A stretch of 64,000 bases of DNA. Source: Roseospira visakhapatnamensis (lineage in GTDB: Bacteria; Pseudomonadota; Alphaproteobacteria; Rhodospirillales; Rhodospirillaceae). The stretch lies in contig NZ_JACIGK010000018.1 in assembly GCF_014197915.1 (NCBI RefSeq), positions 25,633 to 89,632 on the forward strand, in the 5' to 3' direction. Within the stretch, counting starts at the first letter, position 1. Every line of letters starts with the position of its first letter. Both the position numbers and the translations under genes were made by a program. Positions 54,626 through 63,313 of this stretch are shown in pieces. The notes under the pieces were generated by a model. The model was given only the letters and a program-made list of their open reading frames with translations. It searched no databases and was not told the origin of the DNA.

Positions 54626-57205
54626 TCAGGCCGCGTGGTCGGGGTAGCTGCGCCCCGGCCCCCAGATGACGCGCACGGCGCCTGACCCGCCGGCCCCGGC
54701 AACGCTAGCGGCGTGGGCGTCACCGCCGCCGCCCCCAAAATCCCCCCCGTTGCCGCCTATGCCGCCGGTGTTGCCGGGGCTGGGGGAGCCTTTACCTCCA
54801 TCCTGACCACCGCTTCCACCACCACCACCAGGGCCGCCGAGGGCATTGGCGGACTTCCCTGCACCGTTGCTGCCACGGCCTTGCAACCCAACGCCGCCAC
54901 CGCCGCCGGCACCAGAGCCGTTGTCGATGCCACCACCACCGCCACCGCCGCCGCCCTGGCCGCCGGAGCCCAGTCCACCTAAGCCGCTGTCGCTTCCCCT
55001 ACCTCCGTCACCTTCGTAACCACCGGCGCCACCGCCACCGCTGCGTCCTTCGCCGCCGGCGCCACCGCCGTCAGCGCCGGCGAGAGGTTGTCCTGGTGCA
55101 GGGGGGGAGACCCCACCGCGACTGCCCCCAGTGACGCTGAGAAATGATCCAAACGACGACGTGCCTCCGGACCCATCTGCCTGTCGGCCCCCTACGACAA
55201 CAGTGATCGCCTGTCCTGGCGCGACGGTGGTGGCGTTCCGCCATCCGGTCCCACCACCGGAGCCGGCATGGCTGCCGCCGCCTGACGCATCGCCCCCACC
55301 GCCGACACACACCACCGACACCTCGGTCACCCCATCGGGCACCGTCCAGGCGTGCGAGCCCGGCGAGGTGAACAGTGCCTCCCCGCTCGGCGCCTCGGTC
55401 GCGCAGGCGACGGCCGTCGCCCAGGCCGTCCACCCGGTGGTGGCGCCGCGCTGGCGGGCGGTGAGGCGCACGGCGGTGAGCGCCGGCAGGGCGGACGGCA
55501 GGGTGTGCGACGTCAGGTCGGAGACCTCGCCGCTGTCGTAGAGCGTCGTCAGGCCGTCGGCCGAGGTGACGCGGTATTGTGACGCCACATGCGCCTCGCC
55601 GCCGCCGGGGAACGCAAAGGCGCTCAGGGTGATGGTCGGGCGGAGCGGGATGGTCGCGCCGGCCGCCGGGCTGGTGATGACCGGCGCGTCGCCGGCATTG
55701 GCGGTGCGGAAGGCGCGCGTGGTGGACCAGCCGCCCGCCCCCAGCGCCGTGCCCTCGTGGCGGACGCGCAGGTGGTGGAGGGTGTCCCGCGCCAGGGCCT
55801 GGCCGGCGTCCAGGGTGTGCTCGGTGACGGCGCCGAGGGTCGCGTCGACCACCGGCGTCGAGAACGCCGCGTCGGTGGCGATCTGGATGCGGGTGGCGGC
55901 GTGGGTGTCCTCGCCGCCGACGACGGCGAAGGCCGAGGTGGTGATGGTGGGCGTCAGGGAGACGCCGGTCGCGCCCTCGGCGGGCGTCGAGATCGTGGGG
56001 GTGCTCACGTAGGTGAAGGTCGACGCACAGGAGAACCCGGCCGGCTCCGAGCGCAGCGACCACTGGCCCTCGGCGTCCCGGTGGCGGGCGTCCCACCAGT
56101 AGCGGCCGTCCGTCGCCAGCACGCCGGCGGGCAGGGTGACCTGCGCGCCCGCCGCCCCCAGGGTGGCGGTGTGGATGACGGTGGTCATCAGCGGATCGGT
56201 GGCGACGCGCACCTCCAGGTCCGCCTGGACGACGCCGTAGAGGGAGTAGTAGGCCGAGGTCTCCAACAGCGGCGTCTCGGACACATCCACGGCGCCCTCG
56301 GCCGGGGCCACGGCCACGGGCCGGCGCACCAGGTCGCGCACCGCGTCGGGCGGCGGCAGGGCCAGGATGTGGTCGACGCGGATGGGCGCGCCCGAGGGGC
56401 CGGTGGTGGCGGTCAGGCGGAAGGCCACCACGCCGCCGGTCGGCACCTGGTACTCCAGGTCCACGCGGTCCTCGGCGTCGGGGGCGGCGGTGCTGGTCGC
56501 GAGCGGGCAGTCCGTCCAGGCGCCGCCGGTGGCCGCGTCGCGGACGGCGAGCGCGAGGGTGCCGTCGCCGGCATCGCGGCGGATCAGGACCCGGCCGGTG
56601 TCGTCGTAACGCAGCACGCGGACGGGGCGCGCATACAGCACGCCGCCGTCCTGGGCCAGGGCGTGGCCGGCGCGCACGTCCCACGATGTGCGGGCGAGCG
56701 TGCCGGTGGCGTCGCGGGAGCGGGCGAGCGTGGCGGTGGCGCGCAGCCGCTGGGCGGACAGGACCTCGGCGACCTCCACCACCTCGGTCGACCCGTCGGC
56801 GTCGCGGATCACATAGGCATCGCCGACGCGCAGACCGGCGGTGGACTCCACGTCCACGCTCTCGTCGCCGGCCACCGTCTGGACGATGGCGCGGGGGTCG
56901 ATGTCGCGCCAGACATAGGGGTGGTCGCTGAACAGCTCGAAGTCCGCCATCTCGCCGGACCACAGCCCGAAGGCGCGGCCGACGCTGATCGATCCCGCCA
57001 CCTCGACGGTGTTCAGCCGGGCCTCGTGGTCGGCGCGGGCGGCGGCGAGGGTGTCGGTTTTCGCCTTCAGGAACTCGGTCCGCTCGGCCAACTCCCGGTG
57101 TGGCCGGTTGTCCACGCCATCCAGGCCGCCGACCACCGGTTCGCCTTCTTCCAGCACATGGACATCCGGGAACCCGGGATCGGTCACTTTGGGAATGCTC
57201 GCCAT
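54626..57205 (-). CDS. Tail fibre with glycine-rich distal tip
   Basis: 859 residues. The N-terminal 70 residues (SIPKVTDPGFPDVHVLEEGEPVVGGLDG) are a virion-attachment-type start; 75-290 is a beta-rich stretch; 300-620 contains about three fibronectin-III-like repeats opening with VAPAEGAVDVSETPLLETSAY, STPAEGATGVSLTPTITTSAF and TSPAAGATIPLRPTITLSAF. Residues about 650-845 are extremely Gly-rich, then GAGGSGAVRVIWGPGRSYP, a widely shared fibre end. Such regions can form polyglycine-II tips that bind host receptors. The ATG at 57203-57205 follows GGAG. Confidence 0.87.
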   Translation of the reverse strand: MASIPKVTDPGFPDVHVLEEGEPVVGGLDGVDNRPHRELAERTEFLKAKTDTLAAARADHEARLNTVEVAGSISVGRAFGLWSGEMADFELFSDHPYVWRDIDPRAIVQTVAGDESVDVESTAGLRVGDAYVIRDADGSTEVVEVAEVLSAQRLRATATLARSRDATGTLARTSWDVRAGHALAQDGGVLYARPVRVLRYDDTGRVLIRRDAGDGTLALAVRDAATGGAWTDCPLATSTAAPDAEDRVDLEYQVPTGGVVAFRLTATTGPSGAPIRVDHILALPPPDAVRDLVRRPVAVAPAEGAVDVSETPLLETSAYYSLYGVVQADLEVRVATDPLMTTVIHTATLGAAGAQVTLPAGVLATDGRYWWDARHRDAEGQWSLRSEPAGFSCASTFTYVSTPTISTPAEGATGVSLTPTITTSAFAVVGGEDTHAATRIQIATDAAFSTPVVDATLGAVTEHTLDAGQALARDTLHHLRVRHEGTALGAGGWSTTRAFRTANAGDAPVITSPAAGATIPLRPTITLSAFAFPGGGEAHVASQYRVTSADGLTTLYDSGEVSDLTSHTLPSALPALTAVRLTARQRGATTGWTAWATAVACATEAPSGEALFTSPGSHAWTVPDGVTEVSVVCVGGGGDASGGGSHAGSGGGTGWRNATTVAPGQAITVVVGGRQADGSGGTSSFGSFLSVTGGSRGGVSPPAPGQPLAGADGGGAGGEGRSGGGGAGGYEGDGGRGSDSGLGGLGSGGQGGGGGGGGGIDNGSGAGGGGGVGLQGRGSNGAGKSANALGGPGGGGGSGGQDGGKGSPSPGNTGGIGGNGGDFGGGGGDAHAASVAGAGGSGAVRVIWGPGRSYPDHAA

Positions 57206-57207
57206 CG

Positions 57208-57561
57208 TCAGTGCTCCAGCGCAAACCAGTCGCCCAGGGTCATGTCGGGCGCCTTTTCGATGGCCGAGGCCCGGGCCTTGCGGGCCACCATCAGGCCATC
57301 GGTGGTGAACAGGCCGATCTCGCGGATCAGCAGGCCGTTGGCCTCGGACATTGCCAGGGACCAGCGGAAGCGCAGGACCCTCGGGTTGGCCGGGTCAACC
57401 TCGACGGTGTCGATGTCCTTCAGGACGGCGTCGGCGGACAGGGCGGTATCGTCTTCCGCGTCCGCCGTCCCGTCGGAGCCGAACCCGACCCGGGTGATGC
57501 GCGCCGTCAGGTCTCCCTGTTGCAGTCGCGCGAGGCTCTGGTAGTAGCCGTGCGTGATCAT
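57208..57561 (-). CDS. Tail-collar-fibre-like protein (short)
   Basis: 117 residues beginning MITHGYYQSLARLQQGDLTARITRVGFGSDG, with the fibre-attachment pattern VLRFRWSLAMSEANGLLIREIGLF followed by DGLMVARKARASAIEK. Resembles the N-terminal domain of P2 gpH-type fibres, here as a separate gene. It starts 4 bp inside the gpI stop. Confidence 0.75.
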   Translation of the reverse strand: MITHGYYQSLARLQQGDLTARITRVGFGSDGTADAEDDTALSADAVLKDIDTVEVDPANPRVLRFRWSLAMSEANGLLIREIGLFTTDGLMVARKARASAIEKAPDMTLGDWFALEH

Positions 57562-58592
57562 GCGGGCGCCCTCTCGATCGTCAGGCCGTGCCGGTGGCGG
57601 CCGCCCCGCCGCGCGCCGTCCCCGTAGCACCGGCCGCCGTCGCGGCGCGGCCCGTGGCCGATGCGGCTGAAGGAGCCGTCGCGCGGCAGCAGCCGGCGGA
57701 TGACAACGGGGGCCGGTGTGACGGTCACCATGGGCCGCCCCCGGACCGCCCGGCCGTCGAAGCGCAGGCGCCCGTCGCGCGGCAAGACTGGTGGCCGGAC
57801 ATGGGTGCCCGTGAGACCGACCCGCACGGGCAGGCTCGGGATCAGGTGGCCCTCGTGGTAGCGGATGGTCTCGGTGATCAGCGGCACGCCCCGGCGGGCG
57901 CTGCCGTCGTAGGCAATGGCGCCGCCGCGATCGGGCAGGCGCGCGCCGCCGCGCCGGAACCGCCCGTCACGCACGCCCTGTCGGCCACGCAGGTCCAGGC
58001 GCACGGCCAGGGCCAGGTGATCCAGATCCGGGCGGGCCTTGACCACATGCACGTTGGCCCGGAAGCCGAGGGCATGCAGGTGGGACCGCGCGTTCTTCGC
58101 GCGCGCGATCACCGCCCGGATCCGTGCCACCTGGACGGCGTCCAGGCCGGCCTCGTTGCCCAGGTCGGCCCAGATCTGGAACAGCGCCCAGCGGCGGTCG
58201 CCCGCGTAGGTATGGCGGCCGTCGCGCCGGGCTTCCCCGTCGTGGCGCAGCGCCGGCAGGCCCTCGACCACCTCGGCGTCGGCCAGGCCGACGGCCTGAA
58301 GCCCAAGCTGGATGGCCGCCGGGGTGCCCTTGATCCTGTGCAAACGCGGCGCGGCGGCGATGACGGCGCGGCGCTGGGCCTCGGTCAGGGTGGCCGACCA
58401 GGTGTCGACGCTGCGTTCCCAGGCGAGCCACGGCAGGAGGTGCGCGGGGCAGGTCGCCGGGTCCTTGAGGGCGCGGATCGGGCTCAGGTCCACGTGCTCG
58501 ATCCGGGCCAGGACCTGGTCGAGCGCCCGCTCGAGGCCGCTGGCATTGGGGGGCATCAAGGGTGTGACGTCAGGCCCCATCGTGTCAGACAT
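57558..58592 (-). CDS. I: P2 gpI-like baseplate protein with extended Arg-rich C terminus
   Basis: 344 residues; P2 gpI has 176. The N-terminal 190 residues are gpI: PNASGLERALDQVLARI, then CPAHLLPWLAWERSVDTWSATLTEAQRR and IKGTPAAIQLGLQAVG. The C-terminal 150 residues are repeats of RDG/RRG-type motifs (for example VRDGRFRRGGARLPDRGG, LPRDGRLRFDGRAVRGRP). Tandem RDG repeats also occur in gpI-like proteins of other phages, where their job is unknown. Overlaps J by 8 bp. Confidence 0.87.
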   Translation of the reverse strand: MSDTMGPDVTPLMPPNASGLERALDQVLARIEHVDLSPIRALKDPATCPAHLLPWLAWERSVDTWSATLTEAQRRAVIAAAPRLHRIKGTPAAIQLGLQAVGLADAEVVEGLPALRHDGEARRDGRHTYAGDRRWALFQIWADLGNEAGLDAVQVARIRAVIARAKNARSHLHALGFRANVHVVKARPDLDHLALAVRLDLRGRQGVRDGRFRRGGARLPDRGGAIAYDGSARRGVPLITETIRYHEGHLIPSLPVRVGLTGTHVRPPVLPRDGRLRFDGRAVRGRPMVTVTPAPVVIRRLLPRDGSFSRIGHGPRRDGGRCYGDGARRGGRHRHGLTIERAPA

Positions 58593-59433
58593 GGCCCCCT
58601 CCCACCGTCACGCTGGAGGACGTGCACCAGGGCGCCTGGTGATCCTCGGCGGCGATGGCCTGGGCCTCGGTCAGGTCGACCGAGCGCACGCCCTCGACAT
58701 GCAGCGCGGCGTAGAGCGCCGACAGGCTGACCGTGCCGCCCAGGCGGTGGGCGGCGGCCACGGTCGCGGCCAGGCGGCCGGCGGCGGTGGCGCGCACCAC
58801 CTCCGGGTCCGGGCCATCGGCGATGGTCAGGACGGCGGCGACGCCGTAGGGGATCACCTCGGCCGACTGGACGGCCACGGTGTCGGTCAGGGGCCGCACG
58901 TCGTCGGCATTGACCTTGGCCTCGACGGCCGCCACCAGGTCGGCCGGCGCCGAACCGTCGCCCTCGGCCGACAGCACCGTGACCGCCACGGTGCCCGGGA
59001 CCGGGCTGGTGACCGAGACGTCCCGCACGCGCGGGTCCGCCGACAGGGCGTGATAGACGTAGGCGCCGGTGGGGCCGGCGGTGGAAAGGGCCTCCCACGC
59101 CAGTTGCGCCCGCGCCCGCAGGCTGTCGTCGGCCTCGCCCTCCTGGCGCGCCGTGCCCATGGCGGCGGCGATGTGGTCCAGGGTGGTGCCGCCGGCATGG
59201 GCCAGCATGAGCGACCGCGCCCCGTCGTTGAAGGCCGCGACCTTGAGGGCGGTGCGATAGGCGACGGTCTCCGTCAACTTCATCACCGGCTCGCTTTCCA
59301 GGGCGGCGGAGAACTCCGGATAGCGCGCGCTGAACTCATCCAGCAGCACCGACAGTTCGGCTTCGAAGTCCACCGCCTGAAGGACGTCAGGCGCCAGCAG
59401 CCGCGCCAGGTCGATCGCATCGAACCGGCTCAT
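58585..59433 (-). CDS. J: Baseplate wedge protein J
   Basis: 282 residues of the P2 gpJ/baseplate J family, with LTETVAYRTALKVAAFNDGARSLMLAHAGGTTLDHIAA and the conserved SVSLYA-like VSLSALYAALHVEGVRSVDL near the end. Start overlaps the W stop by ATGA. Confidence 0.92.
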   Translation of the reverse strand: MSRFDAIDLARLLAPDVLQAVDFEAELSVLLDEFSARYPEFSAALESEPVMKLTETVAYRTALKVAAFNDGARSLMLAHAGGTTLDHIAAAMGTARQEGEADDSLRARAQLAWEALSTAGPTGAYVYHALSADPRVRDVSVTSPVPGTVAVTVLSAEGDGSAPADLVAAVEAKVNADDVRPLTDTVAVQSAEVIPYGVAAVLTIADGPDPEVVRATAAGRLAATVAAAHRLGGTVSLSALYAALHVEGVRSVDLTEAQAIAAEDHQAPWCTSSSVTVGGGHV

Positions 59434-59777
59434 GACGCGCCCCCGGCGGGCACCTGGACCACGGCCTGTTCACCCGTCTCGGTCAGGTGGCCGATCAGGG
59501 TGATCAGCACCCCGCCGCCGGCGCCGGCCTGGTCGAGCCGCAGGCGCGACAGGCGATAGCGCGGCTCCCACCGCTCCAGCGCCTGGGCCACGGCGCTGGT
59601 TATCGCCACCAGGGTCGGCTGGCCAATGGGCGCATCGATCAGGTCCGGCACCCGCGATCCGTACGCACGGCGCATCACCCGACTGCCGATCGGCGTCAGG
59701 ATGATGTCGGCGACGGACTGGCCCAGGTGCTCCATCCCGCCCAGCGCCCGGCCCGTGGTGGCGGAGGTGCCGATCAT
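59430..59777 (-). CDS. W: Baseplate wedge protein W (gp25-like)
   Basis: 115 residues of the P2 gpW/T4 gp25 family. Hallmarks: QSVADIILTPIGSRVMRRAYGSRVPDLID and ALERWEPRYRLSRLRL. Overlaps J. Confidence 0.93.
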   Translation of the reverse strand: MIGTSATTGRALGGMEHLGQSVADIILTPIGSRVMRRAYGSRVPDLIDAPIGQPTLVAITSAVAQALERWEPRYRLSRLRLDQAGAGGGVLITLIGHLTETGEQAVVQVPAGGAS

Positions 59778-59784
59778 GGCGGGA

Positions 59785-59997
59785 TCACGCCTCCGCCGGT
59801 TTGGTGGTGGCCTTGGACCGGCGCGGTCGTGCCGGCTTGGCGGTGTCGACAGGTGCCCCCGCCACGAGAGCGCCGGTGCGCAGGTGCGCGTCCGCCTGGC
59901 GCGGATGCAGTTCGACGGTGGAGCCGGGCCGATGCATCCGGCCCAGGATGGCCAGGGGCTGGCCGGTGGCGACGGTGTAGGTCTGGCGCTCGGTCAT
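59785..59997 (-). CDS. Small phage protein, related to the one at 62135-62323
   Basis: 70 residues: MTERQTYTVATGQPLAILGRMHRPG with STVELHPRQADAHLRTGALV. It resembles the 62-residue protein of this phage at 62135-62323 in layout (small beta domain, VELxxxQA, then a Lys/Pro tail). The function is unknown; here it sits between V and W in the baseplate block. Confidence 0.65.
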   Translation of the reverse strand: MTERQTYTVATGQPLAILGRMHRPGSTVELHPRQADAHLRTGALVAGAPVDTAKPARPRRSKATTKPAEA

Positions 59998-60005
59998 GGC
60001 GGACC

Positions 60006-60602
60006 TCAGTGGGTGTGATGGTTGGTGTTGCCGCTGTCGTCGATGATGGTGCCGCTGGCGTGAATCGAGCCTTTGACGGTCACGTCGCCGGCGATCTCCA
60101 CGCCGGCGGCGGAGACCGTCAGGCGGACGCCGCCCACGGTCAGGGTGATGGCCTCGGGCGTCAGCTTCAGTTCGGCGTCGCCGGACACCACGGTGGCGCT
60201 GCCGCCGCTGGCGGATAGGTCGAGCCGGTGGGCATGGGCGGCGCGGTCGTACTCCTGGATCGTGCCGTCCTGGAACACGGTGCGGCGCAGGTCGGCGCGA
60301 TCGCCCGGCGCCGGGTGGCGGGCCTGGTAGATCCCGGGCACCACCACGGCCTGGGCGAGGTCGCCGGAGGGCGCCAGCACCAGCACCTGTTCGCCGGGCT
60401 CCGGCGCGGCCCAGTCGCGGTCCGGACCGGCGCGACCCGCCGTCCAGGGCAACCAGGCGGTGACGTTGCCGCCGGCCTGGACCTTGATCCGCGCCGCGCC
60501 CGGATCGAGCGCGACCACGCGGCCCAGGCGGACCGTGTTGGCGATGCGGCGGTTAGCCTCCGCCTGGCCGAAGCCCCGGCCGCCGGCGAGCGCGTCAGCC
60601 AT
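60006..60602 (-). CDS. V: Baseplate spike protein V
   Basis: 198 residues. P2 gpV-type membrane-piercing spike: OB-fold start (NRRIANTVRLGRVVALDP, WLPWTAGRAGPDRDWAAPEPGEQV), then a beta-helix (FQDGTIQEYDRAAHAHRLDL, LTVGGVRLTVSAAGVEIAGDVTV) and the tip NTNHHTH, where the HxH motif binds the apical iron in P2. The ATG at 60600-60602 was chosen; the upstream open frame is Arg/Pro-rich. Overlaps the gp37-like gene by 8 bp. Confidence 0.92.
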   Translation of the reverse strand: MADALAGGRGFGQAEANRRIANTVRLGRVVALDPGAARIKVQAGGNVTAWLPWTAGRAGPDRDWAAPEPGEQVLVLAPSGDLAQAVVVPGIYQARHPAPGDRADLRRTVFQDGTIQEYDRAAHAHRLDLSASGGSATVVSGDAELKLTPEAITLTVGGVRLTVSAAGVEIAGDVTVKGSIHASGTIIDDSGNTNHHTH

Positions 60603-61134
60603 CAACGCCTCCCCAGCGCACGGCCTCGTCGCCGGGACCGCGTGCCGCCACGGTGGCCAGGGTGCCCGGCCAGTCGGCGAAGTTCGACGTGCCCAGGCGG
60701 ATGGCCTGCCGCCACTCGAGGCCCCACAGCACCACGCCGCGCCCCCGGGTGGAGGCGTAGAGGTTCTGGGCACGGAGGGTGCGGGCCTCAACGGGATGCG
60801 TGTCGTCCCGCCCCCAGACCTGGCCCGGCAGGTGGGTGATCAGCGTGCCCACCAGGCCGGCGGCCAGCACGTCGCGGTCGGCGCGGCCGCGATCGGTGGC
60901 GACCACGAAGGCGCCCAGGCGCAGGGTGTGGTCGGCGGTGCCGTCGCCCGCCTCGGCGCCGGGGCCGATGCCCAGCGGGGCGACGAGGATGGCCGGGGCG
61001 TCGGCGCCGTGGCGCTCCAGTTCGGCGGCATCGAACCGTCCCGCGTGGCGTTTGCACTGGCGCAGGCCGGCGCCGAAGTGCGCCTTAAGGCCGGCCACGA
61101 CGGCGTCCAGAAGGCCGTTGAGGGGATCGGTCAT
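60595..61134 (-). CDS. Mu gp37-like protein (DUF1834)
   Basis: 179 residues. Resembles Mu gp37: LERHGADAPAILVAPLGIGPG, then TLRLGAFVVATDRGRADRDVLAAGLVGTLI. In Mu it lies between head and tail genes; probably connects the two. Start overlaps the upstream stop by ATGA. Confidence 0.82.
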   Translation of the reverse strand: MTDPLNGLLDAVVAGLKAHFGAGLRQCKRHAGRFDAAELERHGADAPAILVAPLGIGPGAEAGDGTADHTLRLGAFVVATDRGRADRDVLAAGLVGTLITHLPGQVWGRDDTHPVEARTLRAQNLYASTRGRGVVLWGLEWRQAIRLGTSNFADWPGTLATVAARGPGDEAVRWGGVDG

Positions 61135-61577
61135 TCGATCTTGCTCCGCACGAAGTCCTCAATCGCCGACAGCAGGTCCACCTCGTCCTCGGACGACAGA
61201 CCCAGGTACGGGCGCTCGGGGATGGCCATCCCCACCGGCTCGCCGCCGAACTGGTGGATGGCGGCGTAGACCAGGGGCGAGCCCACCAGCGCCGTGTCGC
61301 CGCTGACGACGGTCTGCAGGCTGTCGATCAGGTGACCCTCGGACATCAGCAGCGACTGGTTCTCGTGCCGGGTCGCGGCGTACTTCTCGCTCCATTCCGG
61401 CCAGGGCGTACCGGCCGGGTCTTCCTTGTCCTCGGCGATGCGCCGGCGCGCCGCGCTCTCGGCCACGCCGCCCATGATCTCCAGCGCCTCGCGCCGGTCG
61501 GCGGCCCCGAAGCCCGACAGGGCCGCCAACACGGGTTGCAGACCGTCCATGGTCATCTCAGCGGCGACCCCGACCAT
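61131..61577 (-). CDS. Mu G-like virion morphogenesis protein (gp31-type)
   Basis: 148 residues of the phage virion morphogenesis family: GGVAESAARRRIAEDKEDPAGTPWPEWSEKYAATR, LMSEGHLIDSLQTVVSGDTALVGSPLVYAAIHQFGGE and ERPYLGLSSEDE. Likely joins head completion and tail attachment. A GGAG-type site is not obvious, and the ATG lies 3 bp after the upstream stop, suggesting coupled translation. Confidence 0.87.
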   Translation of the reverse strand: MVGVAAEMTMDGLQPVLAALSGFGAADRREALEIMGGVAESAARRRIAEDKEDPAGTPWPEWSEKYAATRHENQSLLMSEGHLIDSLQTVVSGDTALVGSPLVYAAIHQFGGEPVGMAIPERPYLGLSSEDEVDLLSAIEDFVRSKIE

Positions 61578-61580
61578 TCC

Positions 61581-62012
61581 TTAAACCCCTCTCAAAGTGT
61601 TGCGGGTCATCAGGCGCGGCGGACCGGCCATGACCACCGGCCGGGGTGGCTCGCCCGGGGCGGCGCCGGGCACGGCCTCGGGCGGCAGGGCGGCCCGGCC
61701 TGCGGCCAGGTCGCGCAACAGCGCGTCGGCGCGCTCGGCGCGGTCCTTGATATCGCCAACCAGGTCAGAGGGATTGGTGCACAGGAGGCGCGCGGCCAGG
61801 TCCACCGCCGCCCGGCGCAGGATGTCCGGGACCGCCGCCAGCGGCAGGGCGTAGCGCGGCGCCAGATAGGCGTCGATCAGTCCGGCGGCCTCATCCAGCG
61901 CCGCCATCACCGCCGTTTCGTCGGCGGCGCCATCGAAGTCACGATCGGCCACCCGGTCGAGCCAGTCCTGGCCGTGGGTGAGGATCAGGTCGGTGGATGT
62001 CGCGTACGTCAC
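61581..62012 (-). CDS. Mu gp36-like protein (DUF1320)
   Basis: 143 residues: TYATSTDLILTHGQDWLDRVADRDFDG, IDAYLAPRYALPL and RRAAVDLAARLLC, as in the gp36/DUF1320 head-tail connector family. It starts with GTG at 62010-62012 with GGGGAG 7 bp upstream, right after the hairpin-rich spacer. Confidence 0.87.
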   Translation of the reverse strand: MTYATSTDLILTHGQDWLDRVADRDFDGAADETAVMAALDEAAGLIDAYLAPRYALPLAAVPDILRRAAVDLAARLLCTNPSDLVGDIKDRAERADALLRDLAAGRAALPPEAVPGAAPGEPPRPVVMAGPPRLMTRNTLRGV

Positions 62013-62134
62013 TGTGATACTCCCCGCGCCACCCGGCCCCGCAGGGGCCGGCCGGGCCGACTGGCCCGGCGCCGCGAAGCGGCGGAGGCCCGCGCGACCC
62101 GAAGGGGCGCGCTGGGCCGATCAAAAACAAAAAC
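62013..62134. repeat. Hairpin-rich spacer between the 62-residue protein and gp36-like genes
   Basis: 122 bp. Read on the minus strand: T-run, GATCGGCCC, CCCCTTCGGG, GCGGGCC, CCGCCGCTTCGCGGCG, then GGCCGGCCCCTGCGGGGCCGG. Order and sequence match the spacer at 52213-52326. Confidence 0.75.
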
Positions 62135-62323
62135 TCACTTCCCGGGCGGCTTTCCGGCCTCCTTCGGAGGCGCCTTGGTCGGCGGCTCCTTCTCCACATG
62201 CCCCCGCCGCTCGTGGTGCGCGGCCTGGGCCGGGGTCAGCTCGACGGTGTCGCCGGGGTGGTAGCGCCGGCCGTTGTGGCGGATGCACACCTTGGCGACG
62301 CGCCGGACGGTCTGTTCAGTCAT
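62135..62323 (-). CDS. Small phage protein with VELTPAQA motif
   Basis: 62 residues: CIRHNGRRYHPGDTVELTPAQ, then a Lys/Pro-rich tail. It fits a small beta-domain family common next to phage head genes (DUF7210-like); function unknown. Related to 59785-59997. It sits just after the capsid gene. Confidence 0.65.
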   Translation of the reverse strand: MTEQTVRRVAKVCIRHNGRRYHPGDTVELTPAQAAHHERRGHVEKEPPTKAPPKEAGKPPGK

Positions 62324-62338
62324 GGATCAGGTCTCCGG

Positions 62339-63289
62339 TCAGCTCGTCGCCACAGTGTCTTCAAGGAAGAAACCGGCGTGCTTGGCGATCACCAGCTCTC
62401 GCACCGTCTCGCCGACGCGCAGCAACTCCCCGCCCCGCAGGCCCATATCCACGGTCTTCGTGCCGGCGATCCGCGTGCCGAACTGGGCGGTCAACCCCCA
62501 GGTCATACCGCCGGCCTCGGGCGACGCGGTCGGGTCGATGAACAGGCCGGCCACATGCGGCCCCCACAGGTACGCCAGCTCCAGCGCCTGGCCGGGCCGA
62601 TTGATGTTCGCGCGCGACTGCCCGACCACGATCTTCTGGACTTCCAGGAGGTCCGCGAGTTGCTGGCGCGAGATCACCCCTTCTTCGACAAGCTGCCCCC
62701 TCACGGCCTGGATCAACTTCGGATGACGCCGTGTCCGTGTCCAAGCCATCTCCCCGAACACCAGCGTGTTCGGCCGGATCAGGCAGGACGACAGCATGTC
62801 CAGCAGCGTGCCCAGGGGATCACTGTTGGTGTAGTCCGAGAACTGGTCGGTGCCGGACAGCACGGCCGCCAGGCCGTTGGCATAGCTGCCGGCGCTGAAC
62901 ACCGTTCCCGCCACCCGCTGTTCGCGATCCAGGGTGACGACGTTGGTCGCCACTTCCGTCCGCTGGCCGCGCGGGTCGAACCCGCTCCGCTCGGCCTCGC
63001 GGATGGTGTCGTTGTCCAGCGGAACAGCGAGACCGAAGTCCTCGCACGAGCCGTCGTGTTCCTCGCCCCGGATCTCCATCGTCCGGACCTGCGACCGCCG
63101 GCCCACCCGCGTATCGGGGATCGTGTAGGACTGTTCGATGGGGTAGCTGGTCCACTTGAACTTCAGGCCACTGACCGGTCGGCGCGGCATCACCTCGTCG
63201 GCGATCAGCGTATGCGCCGGATTGCTGTAGGCGATGGCGATCGCCGTTTGTGTGGCGTCTTCCGTGTATTGGGACTGGTCATCGGCCAT
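62339..63289 (-). CDS. Major capsid protein
   Basis: 316 residues from the ATG at 63287-63289 (an ATG three codons earlier is poorly placed relative to GGAG). HK97-like capsid: N-terminal HTLIADEVMPRRPVSGLKFKW, YTIPDTRVGRRSQVR, LDREQRVAGTVFSAGSY, RPNTLVFGEMAWTRTRRHPKL and a late TWGLTAQFGTRIAGTKTVDM. Context (cement protein before, gp36-like after) matches Mu-like heads. Confidence 0.87.
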   Translation of the reverse strand: MADDQSQYTEDATQTAIAIAYSNPAHTLIADEVMPRRPVSGLKFKWTSYPIEQSYTIPDTRVGRRSQVRTMEIRGEEHDGSCEDFGLAVPLDNDTIREAERSGFDPRGQRTEVATNVVTLDREQRVAGTVFSAGSYANGLAAVLSGTDQFSDYTNSDPLGTLLDMLSSCLIRPNTLVFGEMAWTRTRRHPKLIQAVRGQLVEEGVISRQQLADLLEVQKIVVGQSRANINRPGQALELAYLWGPHVAGLFIDPTASPEAGGMTWGLTAQFGTRIAGTKTVDMGLRGGELLRVGETVRELVIAKHAGFFLEDTVATS

Positions 63290-63313
63290 GGGGATCATGC
63301 TCCGTCAGAAGTG

